Assembly: GCF_032337115.1 (NCBI RefSeq)
Contig: NZ_JAVXZY010000001.1
Coordinates: 372,001 to 436,000, forward strand
DNA length: 64,000 bases
Direction of reading: 5' to 3'
DNA from: Roseateles_C aquae
Lineage (GTDB): Bacteria; Pseudomonadota; Gammaproteobacteria; Burkholderiales; Burkholderiaceae_C
Below are positions 9,109 to 18,183 of the stretch, piece by piece (position 1 is the first letter of the stretch; each line of letters begins with the position of its first letter). The translations under genes and the position numbers were made by a program. Below the pieces are notes generated by a model. That model was not told the DNA's origin and did not search any database. It worked only from the letters and a program-made list of their open reading frames with translations.

Positions 9109-11783
9109 ACGGCAGACTCCCGCCAATCATCGCGCCGGCACAGCCCGCGCATCTCACAAAAGCCACAGGCCAGCCCCTCGCCCAAAGCCGGCAGCGCCGT
9201 GCCGCCGTGGATGGCCAGCAGGTCCTCACCCAGGCCTTCAATCAGCAGCGCGGCGCTGTGCTGCACATGCTCATGCTCCAGGGCGACCAAGCCCTTGCTG
9301 TCGTCCAGCGCCAGATAGCGGGCCCGCAGCGCCGCCCCCTCCTGCCGCGCTGTCTCGTCCATCAGCGCGGCATAGACGGCCAGCTGGGTGTCCTCCAGCG
9401 GCTGCTCGACCTTGCTCTTCAGCGCCGCGGCGCTGCCAGTCTTGTAGTCAAGCATCAGCAAGACCTGACCCTCGCCCTGCGCGCCTTGATCCACACGGTC
9501 CAGGCGGCCGATCAACTTGATGCCGGCCAGTTCAGGCCGCTGCGGCCAGGGCTGACATTCACGCTCCAGCTCGCCTTGGCGGTAGCGCCAGCCCTCGCGC
9601 TCATGGGCGGCCAGCCAGTCCAGATAGCGTGGCACAAAGCGCTCGAAACTGGCCAGATAGGGCAGAAACTCGTCCTCGGCCAGCGCCATCTCGGCGCACT
9701 GCTGCTGCGCCAGCGCATGCAGGGTCGCGGCCTCGTCGCTGGCCGCTGCATCCCCGCTGCGCTGCTCGTGAAAGGCGTAGAGCACCGCATGCAGCCAGCT
9801 GCCGTAATCACGCTTGTCGATCTCGGCCTGCAACTCGGCCTCGTCGCGCAGGCCCAGCAGGCTGCGGGCAAAGAACTGATAGGGGCAGTTGCGCAGGCTG
9901 TCGACGGCACTGGCGCTGAGTCGCTCGGGCAGCGCACCGGTCGCGCGCACCGCAGCGCGGGACTGCGGTCGCAGTGCCTGAGCGCGCACGCGGCGGGGGT
10001 CCGTCCAGGCCGGCACGCGCGGCAGGCCGGCACGCTCACGCGCCAGTTGCAGGCGTTCGAGCAGCGGGCTGGGCGACAGCGGTTCACTGCCCTGCAGGCT
10101 GCGCCGCAGCAGCAAAAGCCTGGGTGAGCGCAGCAGCTGCACAAAGCTGCTGGCCAGCGCCTCACGCCTGGATTGGGCACTGCTCAGGCCCAGTTGGAGA
10201 GCCAGGCTGTCCGGCAGCAACGCTGGGCCGGCCGGCACCGGCCCCAGGCCGCCGGCATCGGCACCCGGCAAGACGACGGCGGCAAAGGGCCGCAGCATCG
10301 CGCGCGCCAGCGGTGTGATCACCACATCGACGTGTTCAGCCGCCTTGGGCACGAATTGATGAGCCTCCAGGCTGGCATCAACCCAGTCGACGAACTCACG
10401 GGCGCCGAGCTGTGACTGCTGCAACGCCCATTCATGCGCCGTCTCCGGCCAGGGCGAGCGGCGCAGCCACAGCGCGTCCAGCAGCGGACCACCAGCCTCA
10501 CGCTGTTCCAGCAGGGGCACAGCGCCCAAGGCCTGCAGCACCTCGTTGAGCCGCTGCAGCCAGTCCGCCAGCAGGGCACGGCCGCTCGGCTGCAAGGGCG
10601 TCAAGGCTAGAGCAGCCAGCTGCCAGAGCCGCGCCGCGCCAGGCGCCAGCAGGGCCGGTCGTACCGCCGCCGGCCGTGACCAGCCGCGGGCACGGCACTG
10701 CGACTCGAGCGCAGCCAAGGCGGCGCTGCCGGCGCGCTCGCGCAACGTCGCGGCCAGATCGGTTTTCAGAAAGGCCAGCCAATCGTCCAGGCTGGATGAG
10801 GACGCAGCAGCGCGAAGCAACGCCAGCACCTGCGCGGCCTCGGGCGTGGTCGCCAAGGTCCAGCCGGTTTCGTCGGCCATGGCGATCTGCTGCCGGTCAA
10901 GCAGTGCGCGCACCCGGCGTATCAGCACGCGGTCCTGCGCGATCAAGGCAACCGGCGTGCGGCCCGCGGCCAGTTCGTCCAGCACCGCGGCGGCGGCGCA
11001 TTGCGCCAGCGATTCGAAGTCGCTGCACTGGGCTTCCTGCACGTCGACAGCAGGCCTGCTCACGGCATCGGGGCCACCGTACACCTCATCCAGCAAGTGG
11101 TCGGCCATCAAGCGCAAGACTGGAACGCCAGCCGTCTCCGCATGCGACAGCAGCGCCAATGACAGGGCGTCTTCGCCACCGGCCTGCAGATAGATCCAGG
11201 CGCTGGGGCGCAGCTCAAACAAGGCATCGGTGGCCGGCGAGCGGGTGTCGGCCGCGGCCCATTCCAGCGCCACCAGGGCCAGGGCCCGCTCGGTGACACC
11301 ACTGCCCTGCCCCTGCAGCAAGAGGCGGGCACGCTGCCAAAAGGGCTCGCGTTCGCCCGGGGCCAGGTGTTGCGCATGGCGAGCGAAAGCATGCGCCGCC
11401 TCCACCAAACGGCCCAGCGCGAGTTGGTAGGCCCGCTCATCGCTGCGCCGCAGGGCCTGTGCCCAGCTCTGCTGCGCCAGCAGGCGCTGAGCGCTGAGCG
11501 TGTCGATGGCGGCGTCCATGCTGAGCTGCAGACCGGCAGGCAGCGTCGATGGCCGCAAGGCCGAGGCCAGGCTGTGCGTGGTCTCGATGCGCGGCTGCCA
11601 GCTGTTCAGCCCCATCCAGGCGCGCCGCGCCGGCGCCAGGTGCTGGGCGAAAGGCAATAAAAGCACCGCGTCGCGCGAGGCCAGCCCACGCGCTTGCAGC
11701 CAGGCATGAGCGCGGCGCGCCAGCGCCGGCCAGAACTGTGGCCCCGCATGGGCGGCGTCCAGCGGCAGTGTGAGCGTGTCCAA
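9105..11783 (-). CDS. addB: AddB-like nuclease with Fe-S-type cysteine cage
   Basis: This 892-residue protein has a degenerate SF1 helicase-like N-terminal part with no intact Walker A, and a C-terminal PD-(D/E)XK nuclease (LLMLDYKTG). The nuclease is framed by one upstream cysteine (NCPYQFF) and three at 873, 876 and 882 (CGFCEMRGLC). That spacing is the known [4Fe-4S] signature of AddB-type nucleases. It pairs with AddA, whose gene overlaps by four bases. The gene faces away from trxA, with about 183 bases between for both promoters. The helicase-like part is divergent from Bacillus AddB, so the closest name is the proteobacterial AddB family. Confidence 0.82.
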   Translation of the reverse strand: MDTLTLPLDAAHAGPQFWPALARRAHAWLQARGLASRDAVLLLPFAQHLAPARRAWMGLNSWQPRIETTHSLASALRPSTLPAGLQLSMDAAIDTLSAQRLLAQQSWAQALRRSDERAYQLALGRLVEAAHAFARHAQHLAPGEREPFWQRARLLLQGQGSGVTERALALVALEWAAADTRSPATDALFELRPSAWIYLQAGGEDALSLALLSHAETAGVPVLRLMADHLLDEVYGGPDAVSRPAVDVQEAQCSDFESLAQCAAAAVLDELAAGRTPVALIAQDRVLIRRVRALLDRQQIAMADETGWTLATTPEAAQVLALLRAAASSSSLDDWLAFLKTDLAATLRERAGSAALAALESQCRARGWSRPAAVRPALLAPGAARLWQLAALALTPLQPSGRALLADWLQRLNEVLQALGAVPLLEQREAGGPLLDALWLRRSPWPETAHEWALQQSQLGAREFVDWVDASLEAHQFVPKAAEHVDVVITPLARAMLRPFAAVVLPGADAGGLGPVPAGPALLPDSLALQLGLSSAQSRREALASSFVQLLRSPRLLLLRRSLQGSEPLSPSPLLERLQLARERAGLPRVPAWTDPRRVRAQALRPQSRAAVRATGALPERLSASAVDSLRNCPYQFFARSLLGLRDEAELQAEIDKRDYGSWLHAVLYAFHEQRSGDAAASDEAATLHALAQQQCAEMALAEDEFLPYLASFERFVPRYLDWLAAHEREGWRYRQGELERECQPWPQRPELAGIKLIGRLDRVDQGAQGEGQVLLMLDYKTGSAAALKSKVEQPLEDTQLAVYAALMDETARQEGAALRARYLALDDSKGLVALEHEHVQHSAALLIEGLGEDLLAIHGGTALPALGEGLACGFCEMRGLCRRDDWRESAV

Positions 11784-11966
11784 AAGCCCTCCCCGGAATC
11801 AGAAAAAGCCTCGGTGCCGATGGGCGGCCGGGCTTTGTGTCAGAATCATTGTGCACTGATTTCCCGGCCCGGCCGGCGCCTCGACAAGAGGCACCGAACG
11901 CCAGGTGAACTTCCGGAATTCGGGTCAGCCCGGCGCAGGTCCGGTCTGTCCGTCCAAGGACCCTCC

Positions 11967-12296
11967 ATGAGCAGCGAACTGATCAAACACATTTCCGACG
12001 CGTCTTTCGAAGCCGACGTCATCAAAGCCGAGAAGGCCGTTCTGGTCGACTACTGGGCCGAATGGTGCGGCCCCTGCAAGATGATTGCGCCCATCCTGGA
12101 CGAAGTCTCCACGGCCTATGCCGACCGTCTGCAGATCACCAAGATGAACGTTGACGAGAACCGCGAAATCCCGGCCAAGTTCGGCATTCGCGGCATCCCG
12201 ACGCTGATGTTGTTCAAGGACGGCCAACTCGCCGCGACCAAGGTCGGCGCGCTGTCCAAGGCCCAGTTGACGTCCTTCCTCGACGCTAACCTATAA
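11967..12296 (+). CDS. trxA: Thioredoxin 1
   Basis: This is a 109-residue classical thioredoxin with WCGPC at 33-37 (redox cysteines 34 and 37), the buried aspartate in VDYWAEW, and the cis-proline loop GIRGIPTLMLF. It reduces cytoplasmic disulfides using electrons from thioredoxin reductase. The ATG at 11967 is preceded by CAAGGAC. The length equals that of the E. coli protein. The gene lies directly upstream of rho, a common arrangement in proteobacteria. Its stop codon overlaps a TATAAT hexamer that probably belongs to a rho promoter. Confidence 0.97.
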   Translation: MSSELIKHISDASFEADVIKAEKAVLVDYWAEWCGPCKMIAPILDEVSTAYADRLQITKMNVDENREIPAKFGIRGIPTLMLFKDGQLAATKVGALSKAQLTSFLDANL

Positions 12297-12297
12297 T
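12267..12297 (+). promoter_or_regulatory. Probable sigma-70 promoter of rho, inside the end of trxA
   Basis: TTGACG at 12267-12272 and a perfect TATAAT at 12292-12297 are separated by 19 bases, slightly long. The -10 box includes the trxA stop codon. Transcription would start near 12304, at the foot of the hairpin that follows. Confidence 0.6.
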
Positions 12298-12304
12298 CTC
12301 CTCA

Positions 12305-12339
12305 CTGCGGGCTTCGGTTCCAAGAACTGAAGCCCGCAG
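12305..12339 (+). other. Very stable hairpin at the predicted 5' end of the rho transcript
   Basis: CTGCGGGCTTC pairs perfectly with GAAGCCCGCAG, and GTTC-CAA-GAAC continues the stem after one G-U pair, giving about 16 bp with a 3-nt loop. No T-tract follows (CTGTAAACG), so it is not a standard terminator. It begins at the predicted +1 of the rho mRNA, where a hairpin could protect the 5' end or take part in the autoregulation known for rho. It could also be a 3'-end stabiliser of trxA mRNA. Confidence 0.6.
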
Positions 12340-12537
12340 CTGTAAACGCCAACACGCCCGAATCGGGGCCCGACAAGGCCCGTGAAACTGGCGCGTGGAC
12401 TCGGCACCCAAGCTCCCGTTTTCTTCCGATGTGCTCGTCGCGCTGGTTCGCGAGCCTTTGAGCATGACGCTGCGGTTGTCGACGTTTTCTGTCCGCTCGC
12501 CTTGGCAGGCGCGGACGACACACCAGGGTGTTCACCC

Positions 12538-13800
12538 ATGCATCTTTCCGAACTGAAAGCGCTCCACGTCTCTGCCCTGATCAAGATGGGCGAGGAGCTG
12601 GAGATTGACAACGTCGCTCGACTGCGCAAGCAGGAGCTGATGTTTGCGATCATGAAAAAGCGCGCCAAGGCCGGCGAACAAGTGTTCGGCGACGGTGTGC
12701 TCGAAGTGCTGCCCGACGGCTTCGGCTTCCTGCGCTCGATCGACACCAGCTATATGGCGTCGACCGACGACATCTACCTGAGCCCCAGCCAGATCCGCCG
12801 CTTCAATCTGCACACCGGCGACATGATCGAAGGCGAAGTGCGCGTGCCCAAGGATGGCGAGCGTTATTTCGCGCTGGTCAAGGTCGATCGCGTCAATGGC
12901 CTCTCTCCCGAGGAGAGCAAGCACAAGATCATGTTCGAGAACCTGACGCCGCTGTTCCCCAAGGAACAGTGGAAGCTCGAACGTGACATCAAGAGCGACG
13001 AGAACATCACCGGCCGCATCATCGACCTGATCGCGCCGATCGGCAAAGGTCAGCGCGCCCTGCTCGTTGCCCAGCCCAAGACCGGCAAGACGGTGATGAT
13101 GCAGCAGCTCGCGCACGCCATCATCGCCAACCATCCGGACGCGCACCTGATCGTGCTGCTGGTCGATGAGCGCCCCGAGGAAGTGACCGAGATGCTGCGC
13201 ACCGTGCGCGGCGAAGTCATCAGCTCGACCTTCGACGAGCCGGCGGCCCGCCATGTGCAAGTGGCCGAGATGGTGATCGAGCGCGCCAAGCGCCTGGTCG
13301 AGCTGAAGAAGGATGTGGTGATCCTGCTGGATTCGATCACCCGCCTGGCCCGCGCCTACAACAATGTGCTGCCCAGCTCCGGCAAGGTGCTGACCGGCGG
13401 TGTCGACGCCAACGCGCTGCAGCGCCCCAAGCGCTTCTTCGGTGCGGCCCGCAATGTCGAGGAAGGCGGCTCGCTGACCATCATCGGCACCGCGCTGATC
13501 GACACCGGCAGCCGCATGGACGAAGTGATCTACGAAGAGTTCAAGGGCACCGGCAACTGCGAAATCCACCTGGATCGCCGCATGGCCGAGAAGCGCGTCT
13601 ACCCGTCTATCCTGATCAACAAGTCGGGCACCCGCCGCGAAGAGCTGCTGCTGAAGCCGGAAATCCTGCAAAAGACCTGGATTCTGCGCAAGCTGATCTA
13701 TCCAATGGACGAGATCGAGGCGATGGAGTTCATCCTGGACAAGATGAAGGCCACCAAGAGCAATCTCGACTTCTTCGACATGATGCGAAGAGGCGGTTGA
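12538..13800 (+). CDS. rho: Transcription termination factor Rho
   Basis: This 420-residue hexameric RNA helicase follows E. coli Rho closely along its length. The primary RNA-binding domain has GFGFLR at 61-66. The ATP site has a P-loop around 178-185 (PKTGKT), followed by VDERPEEVTEM. The Q/R-loops are also present (SGKVLTGGVDANAL, FDEPAARHVQVAEM). The ATG at 12538 gives the family-typical N-terminus MHLSELK; the frame is open upstream to 12382 but that part is unlike Rho. A roughly 240-base leader from the trxA end precedes the gene. Type-B L31 follows, as often in betaproteobacteria. Confidence 0.97.
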   Translation: MHLSELKALHVSALIKMGEELEIDNVARLRKQELMFAIMKKRAKAGEQVFGDGVLEVLPDGFGFLRSIDTSYMASTDDIYLSPSQIRRFNLHTGDMIEGEVRVPKDGERYFALVKVDRVNGLSPEESKHKIMFENLTPLFPKEQWKLERDIKSDENITGRIIDLIAPIGKGQRALLVAQPKTGKTVMMQQLAHAIIANHPDAHLIVLLVDERPEEVTEMLRTVRGEVISSTFDEPAARHVQVAEMVIERAKRLVELKKDVVILLDSITRLARAYNNVLPSSGKVLTGGVDANALQRPKRFFGAARNVEEGGSLTIIGTALIDTGSRMDEVIYEEFKGTGNCEIHLDRRMAEKRVYPSILINKSGTRREELLLKPEILQKTWILRKLIYPMDEIEAMEFILDKMKATKSNLDFFDMMRRGG

Positions 13801-13897
13801 GCCCGTGGCCAGCCGAGGCGCCCCCAGCGCCTCAGAACGCCGGGTGGACTGCCAGAAATTGGGCGCTCCCGGCGCAAGACTCCAACAAAAATACTGC

Positions 13898-13903
13898 TAT
13901 ACT
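13898..13903 (+). promoter_or_regulatory. Possible -10 box of rpmE2
   Basis: TATACT lies 75 bases before the L31 start codon. No convincing -35 hexamer is present at 16-18 bases, so this is only a candidate. Confidence 0.35.
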
Positions 13904-13977
13904 CTGCGGTTTTCCGCTGTCGGTAAGTGCATCACGTGGTGTGGTGTGGCTGTCGGCACTGCAGCGAGAGGTTCTCC

Positions 13978-14238
13978 ATGAAAGACGGCATTCACCCCAA
14001 CTACCGCGAAGTGGTCTTCGTGGATCAGTCCAACGGTTTCCAGTTCATCACGCGCTCGACCGTGCAGACCAAGGAATCGATCAAGCTGGACGACGGCCGC
14101 GAGCTGCCGCTGATGAAGCTGGAAACCACCAGCGAGTCGCACCCCTTCTACACCGGCACCCAAAAGAGCATCGACAACCTGGGTGGTCGCGTCGAGAAGT
14201 TCCGCAACAAGTTTGCGCGCATCGGCATCAAGAAGTAA
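13978..14238 (+). CDS. rpmE2: Ribosomal protein L31 type B
   Basis: This 86-residue protein begins MKDGIHPNYREVVFVD and ends with a basic tail (KFRNKFARIGIKK). It is the zinc-independent (C-minus) form, since there is no CxxC pair. Type-B L31 can replace the zinc form on the 50S subunit during zinc shortage; in many betaproteobacteria it is the only copy. GAGAGG lies upstream of the ATG at 13978. It follows rho by 177 bases and is closed by a terminator. Confidence 0.95.
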   Translation: MKDGIHPNYREVVFVDQSNGFQFITRSTVQTKESIKLDDGRELPLMKLETTSESHPFYTGTQKSIDNLGGRVEKFRNKFARIGIKK

Positions 14239-14297
14239 GACCGAGAGGATTTGCAGCCCGCTGCGAATCTTCCTGTCGGCTGCAGCCGACCCTCGCG

Positions 14298-14322
14298 AAA
14301 GGCAGCCTTGGCTGCCTTTTTT
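14298..14322 (+). terminator. Intrinsic terminator after rpmE2
   Basis: AAGGCAG and CTGCCTT pair around a short loop and are followed by six T residues (14317-14322). The site lies about 60 bases past the L31 stop. Confidence 0.9.
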
Positions 14323-14416
14323 CATGCCTGTTCCATACAGCGCGCAAAGCCATTTGCGGTGCTCGACTGATGCGGCATGATCGGGCCTCATCACCTCTCC
14401 AGCGGAATCACTTGCG

Positions 14417-16108
14417 TTGAACCTGCCCTCGCCTGCCATCGTTGCCGAACGCGGCGCTCAGCGCCTGCCACGCCTGGCCCTGCTGCTGTTCTGTGCCGCC
14501 TATGTGCTGCCTGGTGTTTTTGGCCGCGACCCCTGGCGCAATGCCGATCTCAGCGCCTTTGGTTTCATGTCCAGTCTGGCGCGGGGTCAGTCCACGTGGA
14601 TGGAACCGTTGCTGGGTGGCTTGCGGCCTGATGGCGGCCTGCTGCCTTACTGGGTAGGCGCGCTGGCGATCAAGCTGCTGCCTTTTCTCGACCCGGCCCA
14701 GGCGGCCCGACTGCCCTTCGGCCTGCTGCTGGTGGCCGTACTGGCGCTGGTCTGGTACAGCAGCTTTCACCTCGCCCGCACCGATGCCGCCCAGCCGGTC
14801 GCCTTTGCCTTTGGCGGCGAAGCCCATGCGATCGACTACGCCCGCGCACTGGCAGATGGCGCCCTGCTGGCCCTGATCGGCAGCCTGGGTCTGCTGCGCT
14901 TGGGGCATGAAACAACGCCCGAGTTGCTGCAGTTGCTGGGCGCGGCTCTCTTTTTGTACGCCTTGGCTGTGGTGCCCTTTGATCCGCGCAAAGCACGGCT
15001 GAGTGTGGTCTTGGCCTTGCCCATCATGGCCGCTAGTGGCGCACCATTGGTGGCGCTGGCTTTGGGTCTGGGCGGCGCCTTGATCTGCCGACGCTCCAGC
15101 TACGACAGTGCCCGCCAATTCACACCCTGGGTGCTCACCGCCTCTATCCTTGCCCTCGTCTGCGCCCTACCCACCCACGGCTGGGCCTGGCGCCTGACGA
15201 TAGACCTGGACACCGACTTCCCGCTGCGCCTGGCCAGCCTGCTGCTCTGGTTCGGCTGGCCGACCTGGCCACTGGCACTGTGGACGCTGTGGCGCTGGCG
15301 CAGTTACTGGGCGCGCCGGCATGTGGCCGTGCCGCTGCTGAGCATTGCGGTGCCGCTGTGCGCCTGTGTGCTGATGAACTGCTCCGATCGCGCGCTGATG
15401 CTGGGTCTGCCGGCGCTGGCCGTGCTGGCCAGCTTTGCCCTGCCCACGCTGAGCCGCGGCGTGGCCGCCATGCTGGACTGGTTCTCGGTGTTCTTCTTCA
15501 CCGGCGTGGCCTTGTTCGCCTGGCTGTACTACATCTCCATGCACAGCAGCCTCTTCCCCATCCTGCTGGCCAATGTGAAGAAGCTGGCCGAAGGCTATCA
15601 GCCGCGCTTCACGCTGCTGGAGTTTCTGCCCGCGCTGCTGGGAAGCCTGGCATGGCTGGCCCTGGTGCGCTGGCGCACCGCCCGCCACCAGCATGCGCTG
15701 TGGAAGAGCCTGGTGCTGCCCGCCGGCGGCGTGGCGCTGGGCTGGCTGCTGCTGATGAGTTTGTGGCTGCAGCCGCTGGACTATGCGCGCAGCAACCGGC
15801 CACTGGTCGAACGGCTGCAAGCGCAGCTGCCGGGGCCTGTCGACTGCATTGCCGCGCCGCAGCAGGCCTTGCACCTGATCGCCGCCTTGGAGGTCCACGG
15901 GCAATGGCGAGTGGACGCCACATCGGCGCTGAGCGACACCCGCTGCAGCATTGCCGTCCGTCAGGTCAGCAGCACGACACCGATTCCGGTTCCCGAGGGC
16001 TGGGAGTTGCTCAGCCAGGTGCGCCGCCCGACCGAGCAGCGCATCATCTATCAGCTGCTGCAGCGCAGCGCTCAGCCAGCGAGCAAGGTGTCGCGCTCAG
16101 ACGGCTGA
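14417..16108 (+). CDS. Polytopic membrane protein, GT-C/ArnT-like glycosyltransferase family
   Basis: This 563-residue protein has about 11-12 hydrophobic helices and a soluble C-terminal end of about 90 residues. The N-terminal first loop GRDPWRNAD, just after the first helix, resembles the acidic loop of ArnT/PMT-type GT-C enzymes, which transfer sugars from polyprenyl phosphates on the periplasmic side. Donor and acceptor are unknown. The start is the TTG at 14417 because an in-frame TGA at 14378 blocks extension and no ATG lies near the first helix. The gene converges with phoR, and the two coding regions overlap by 37 bases at their 3' ends. The family call is moderate. Confidence 0.65.
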   Translation: MNLPSPAIVAERGAQRLPRLALLLFCAAYVLPGVFGRDPWRNADLSAFGFMSSLARGQSTWMEPLLGGLRPDGGLLPYWVGALAIKLLPFLDPAQAARLPFGLLLVAVLALVWYSSFHLARTDAAQPVAFAFGGEAHAIDYARALADGALLALIGSLGLLRLGHETTPELLQLLGAALFLYALAVVPFDPRKARLSVVLALPIMAASGAPLVALALGLGGALICRRSSYDSARQFTPWVLTASILALVCALPTHGWAWRLTIDLDTDFPLRLASLLLWFGWPTWPLALWTLWRWRSYWARRHVAVPLLSIAVPLCACVLMNCSDRALMLGLPALAVLASFALPTLSRGVAAMLDWFSVFFFTGVALFAWLYYISMHSSLFPILLANVKKLAEGYQPRFTLLEFLPALLGSLAWLALVRWRTARHQHALWKSLVLPAGGVALGWLLLMSLWLQPLDYARSNRPLVERLQAQLPGPVDCIAAPQQALHLIAALEVHGQWRVDATSALSDTRCSIAVRQVSSTTPIPVPEGWELLSQVRRPTEQRIIYQLLQRSAQPASKVSRSDG

Positions 16109-17445
16109 GCAGCCTCGATGCCCAGAGCCGCCTGACCGGCATGGCGCAGGCGCACCGCCGGCAGCACGATGCGAAATCGCGAGCCTTTGCCCAGCTCACT
16201 CTGGATCTGCAGCTCACCGCCATGGCGCTGGGCCACATGCTTGACGATGGACAGGCCCAGACCCGTGCCACCGGTGTCGCGTGAGCGGCTGCCATCGACG
16301 CGATAGAAGCGCTCGGTCAGACGCGGCAGATGTTCCTTGGCAATGCCAGGACCGGTGTCGGCCACGGTGATCTCGCCACAGCCATCGGCCAGTTCGCGCC
16401 AGCACAATTCGATCTGGCCACCTTCCGGTGTGTAACGCACCGCATTGGAAGCCAGGTTGGCCACGGCACTGAACAGTTCCGCCTCGACGCCAGCCAACTC
16501 CATGCCTGTCTCAGGCGCTGCGGCTACAAAATGCTTGCCGGCAGAAAGTGCCGTCGCGTCCGCGACCACTCGGGCCAGGAGTGCGTCCAGCGCAACCCAA
16601 TGGTCCGGCGCCGGCCGCGGGCTGCCTTCCAGCTGGGCCAGCGTCAGCAGGTCGCTGACCAGGGTCTGCATGCGCTGCGTTTGCTGAGTCATCAGGTGCA
16701 AGACCCGCTTGCGCTCGGCCTCGGTCAAGGGCAGCGAGCTCATCGTCTCGATGAAGCCGGACAGCACCGTCAACGGCGTGCGAATCTCATGCGACACATT
16801 GGCCACGAAATCGCGGCGCATGGCCTCGGCGCGCTCACGCTCGGTAACGTCCTGCGACAGCACCAGACGCATGCCCTCACCATAGGCGCGAACAATGACG
16901 GACAGTGTCGCCCGTCCGCGCGCATTCGACAGCATCAGCGGCTGCTCGTACTGCTGCGCCTGCAGATAGGCGACGAAGGCCGGATAGCGGACCAGATTGG
17001 TGATGCGCTGTTGCCGGTCGCGCTGCGGATCCAGCGAGAAATGATCGGCCGCGACCTGGTTGCACCACTGGATGTGGTCTTCCTCATCCAGCATCAAGAC
17101 GCCGTTGGGCGAGGCCTGGATCGCCGACAGGAACTGCTGCAGCTCCAGCCGCTCGCGCTCCAGCGCCCGATCGCGCTCGCGCACGACACGCTCGATGCGG
17201 TAACCGAGCTCGCCCCACAGGCCCGCGTCCTTGGGTGCCGTGCCCATTTGCGCACCACGCAGCCACTGGATCAAGCGATGGCCGCGCAGCGAGTCGGCCA
17301 GCACCAGCATCGTCACCGCACTGGCCGCGCCCAACATCTCCGGCAGCATCGGCGTGGCCAGCCACTGCCCTCCAAAATATCCAACCAGTCCGCCCAGCAA
17401 CGCCGCGGCGAAGGCGCCCACCACCCTAGACAACAGCCACTTCAT
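16072..17445 (-). CDS. phoR: Phosphate regulon sensor histidine kinase PhoR
   Basis: This 457-residue kinase has two N-terminal membrane helices (about 8-25 and 38-52), a PAS domain (about 105-200) and a HisKA domain with the phosphorylated His219 in NVSHEIRTPL. The ATPase domain carries N (NLASNAVRYTPEG), G1 (DTGPGI) and G2 (GGTGLGLSIVKH) boxes. It senses phosphate status through PhoU and the Pst transporter and phosphorylates PhoB. It lies 16 bases downstream of phoB at the end of the pst-pho cluster. The last 12 codons overlap the convergent glycosyltransferase gene in antisense. Confidence 0.95.
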   Translation of the reverse strand: MKWLLSRVVGAFAAALLGGLVGYFGGQWLATPMLPEMLGAASAVTMLVLADSLRGHRLIQWLRGAQMGTAPKDAGLWGELGYRIERVVRERDRALERERLELQQFLSAIQASPNGVLMLDEEDHIQWCNQVAADHFSLDPQRDRQQRITNLVRYPAFVAYLQAQQYEQPLMLSNARGRATLSVIVRAYGEGMRLVLSQDVTERERAEAMRRDFVANVSHEIRTPLTVLSGFIETMSSLPLTEAERKRVLHLMTQQTQRMQTLVSDLLTLAQLEGSPRPAPDHWVALDALLARVVADATALSAGKHFVAAAPETGMELAGVEAELFSAVANLASNAVRYTPEGGQIELCWRELADGCGEITVADTGPGIAKEHLPRLTERFYRVDGSRSRDTGGTGLGLSIVKHVAQRHGGELQIQSELGKGSRFRIVLPAVRLRHAGQAALGIEAAQPSERDTLLAG

Positions 17446-17461
17446 GCGCGCGCTCCGGCCC

Positions 17462-18163
17462 TCAGGCCGTCAAGGCATTTTGCTGCTGTGTCAAGCGATA
17501 GCCGGCACCACGAACGGTTTCTATCATCCGCTGGCACTGCACCTTTTCCAATGCCTCGCGCAGACGCTTCACATGCACGTCAACGGTACGTTCTTCAATG
17601 AAGACATGGTCACCCCAGACGCGATCCAGCAGCTGCGAGCGGCTGTGCACCCGCTCGGGATGGGTCATGAAGAAATGCAGCAGACGGAACTCCGTCGGGC
17701 CCAGCTTGACTTCGACGCCTTCGCGGCTGACGCGACGCGTGCCCGGATCAAGGCTCAGACCACCGACCTCGACCACCGCGTCCAGTGCCTCTGGCGCCTT
17801 GCGACGCAGCACGGCACGAATGCGGGCCAGCAGCTCATTGGTCGAGAACGGCTTGGTCAAATAATCGTCAGCACCTGCGTCCAGGCCAGAGACCTTGTCG
17901 GTCTCCTCGGCACGCGCCGTCAGCATGATGATGGGCAGCTCCTTGGTGCGGGGCTGCGAACGCCACTGGCGCGCCAGGGCCAGGCCGGTCTGGCCCGGCA
18001 GCATCCAGTCCAACACGACCAGCTCGGGCAGGACCCGGTCCACTTCCAGCTGAGCCTGATCGGCACTGCTGGCCAGGGTGACTTCAAAACCGGCGTGGCG
18101 CAGATTGATGGAGATCAGTTCGGCGATTGCCGACTCGTCTTCGACCACCAGAATTCGACTCAT
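17462..18163 (-). CDS. phoB: Phosphate regulon response regulator PhoB
   Basis: This 233-residue OmpR/PhoB-type regulator has a receiver domain with acidic pocket EDE at 8-10 and phospho-acceptor Asp52 (VLDWMLPG). It carries the conserved Thr in MLTA and Lys in YLTKPF. A winged helix ends with the recognition region RVHSRSQLLDRVWG and RTVDVHVKRLRE. It binds Pho boxes (direct repeats of CTGTCAT-like heptamers); two such sites lie upstream of pstS in this window. phoU lies 20 bases upstream and phoR follows. Confidence 0.97.
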   Translation of the reverse strand: MSRILVVEDESAIAELISINLRHAGFEVTLASSADQAQLEVDRVLPELVVLDWMLPGQTGLALARQWRSQPRTKELPIIMLTARAEETDKVSGLDAGADDYLTKPFSTNELLARIRAVLRRKAPEALDAVVEVGGLSLDPGTRRVSREGVEVKLGPTEFRLLHFFMTHPERVHSRSQLLDRVWGDHVFIEERTVDVHVKRLREALEKVQCQRMIETVRGAGYRLTQQQNALTA

Positions 18164-18183
18164 TGTGTAGCTCCCTGCCCTGT

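Noticed and set aside
6064..9318. 1084-codon frame antisense to addA
   Set aside because: Low-complexity Gln/Arg/Leu composition typical of an antisense shadow. The sense strand has all helicase motifs.
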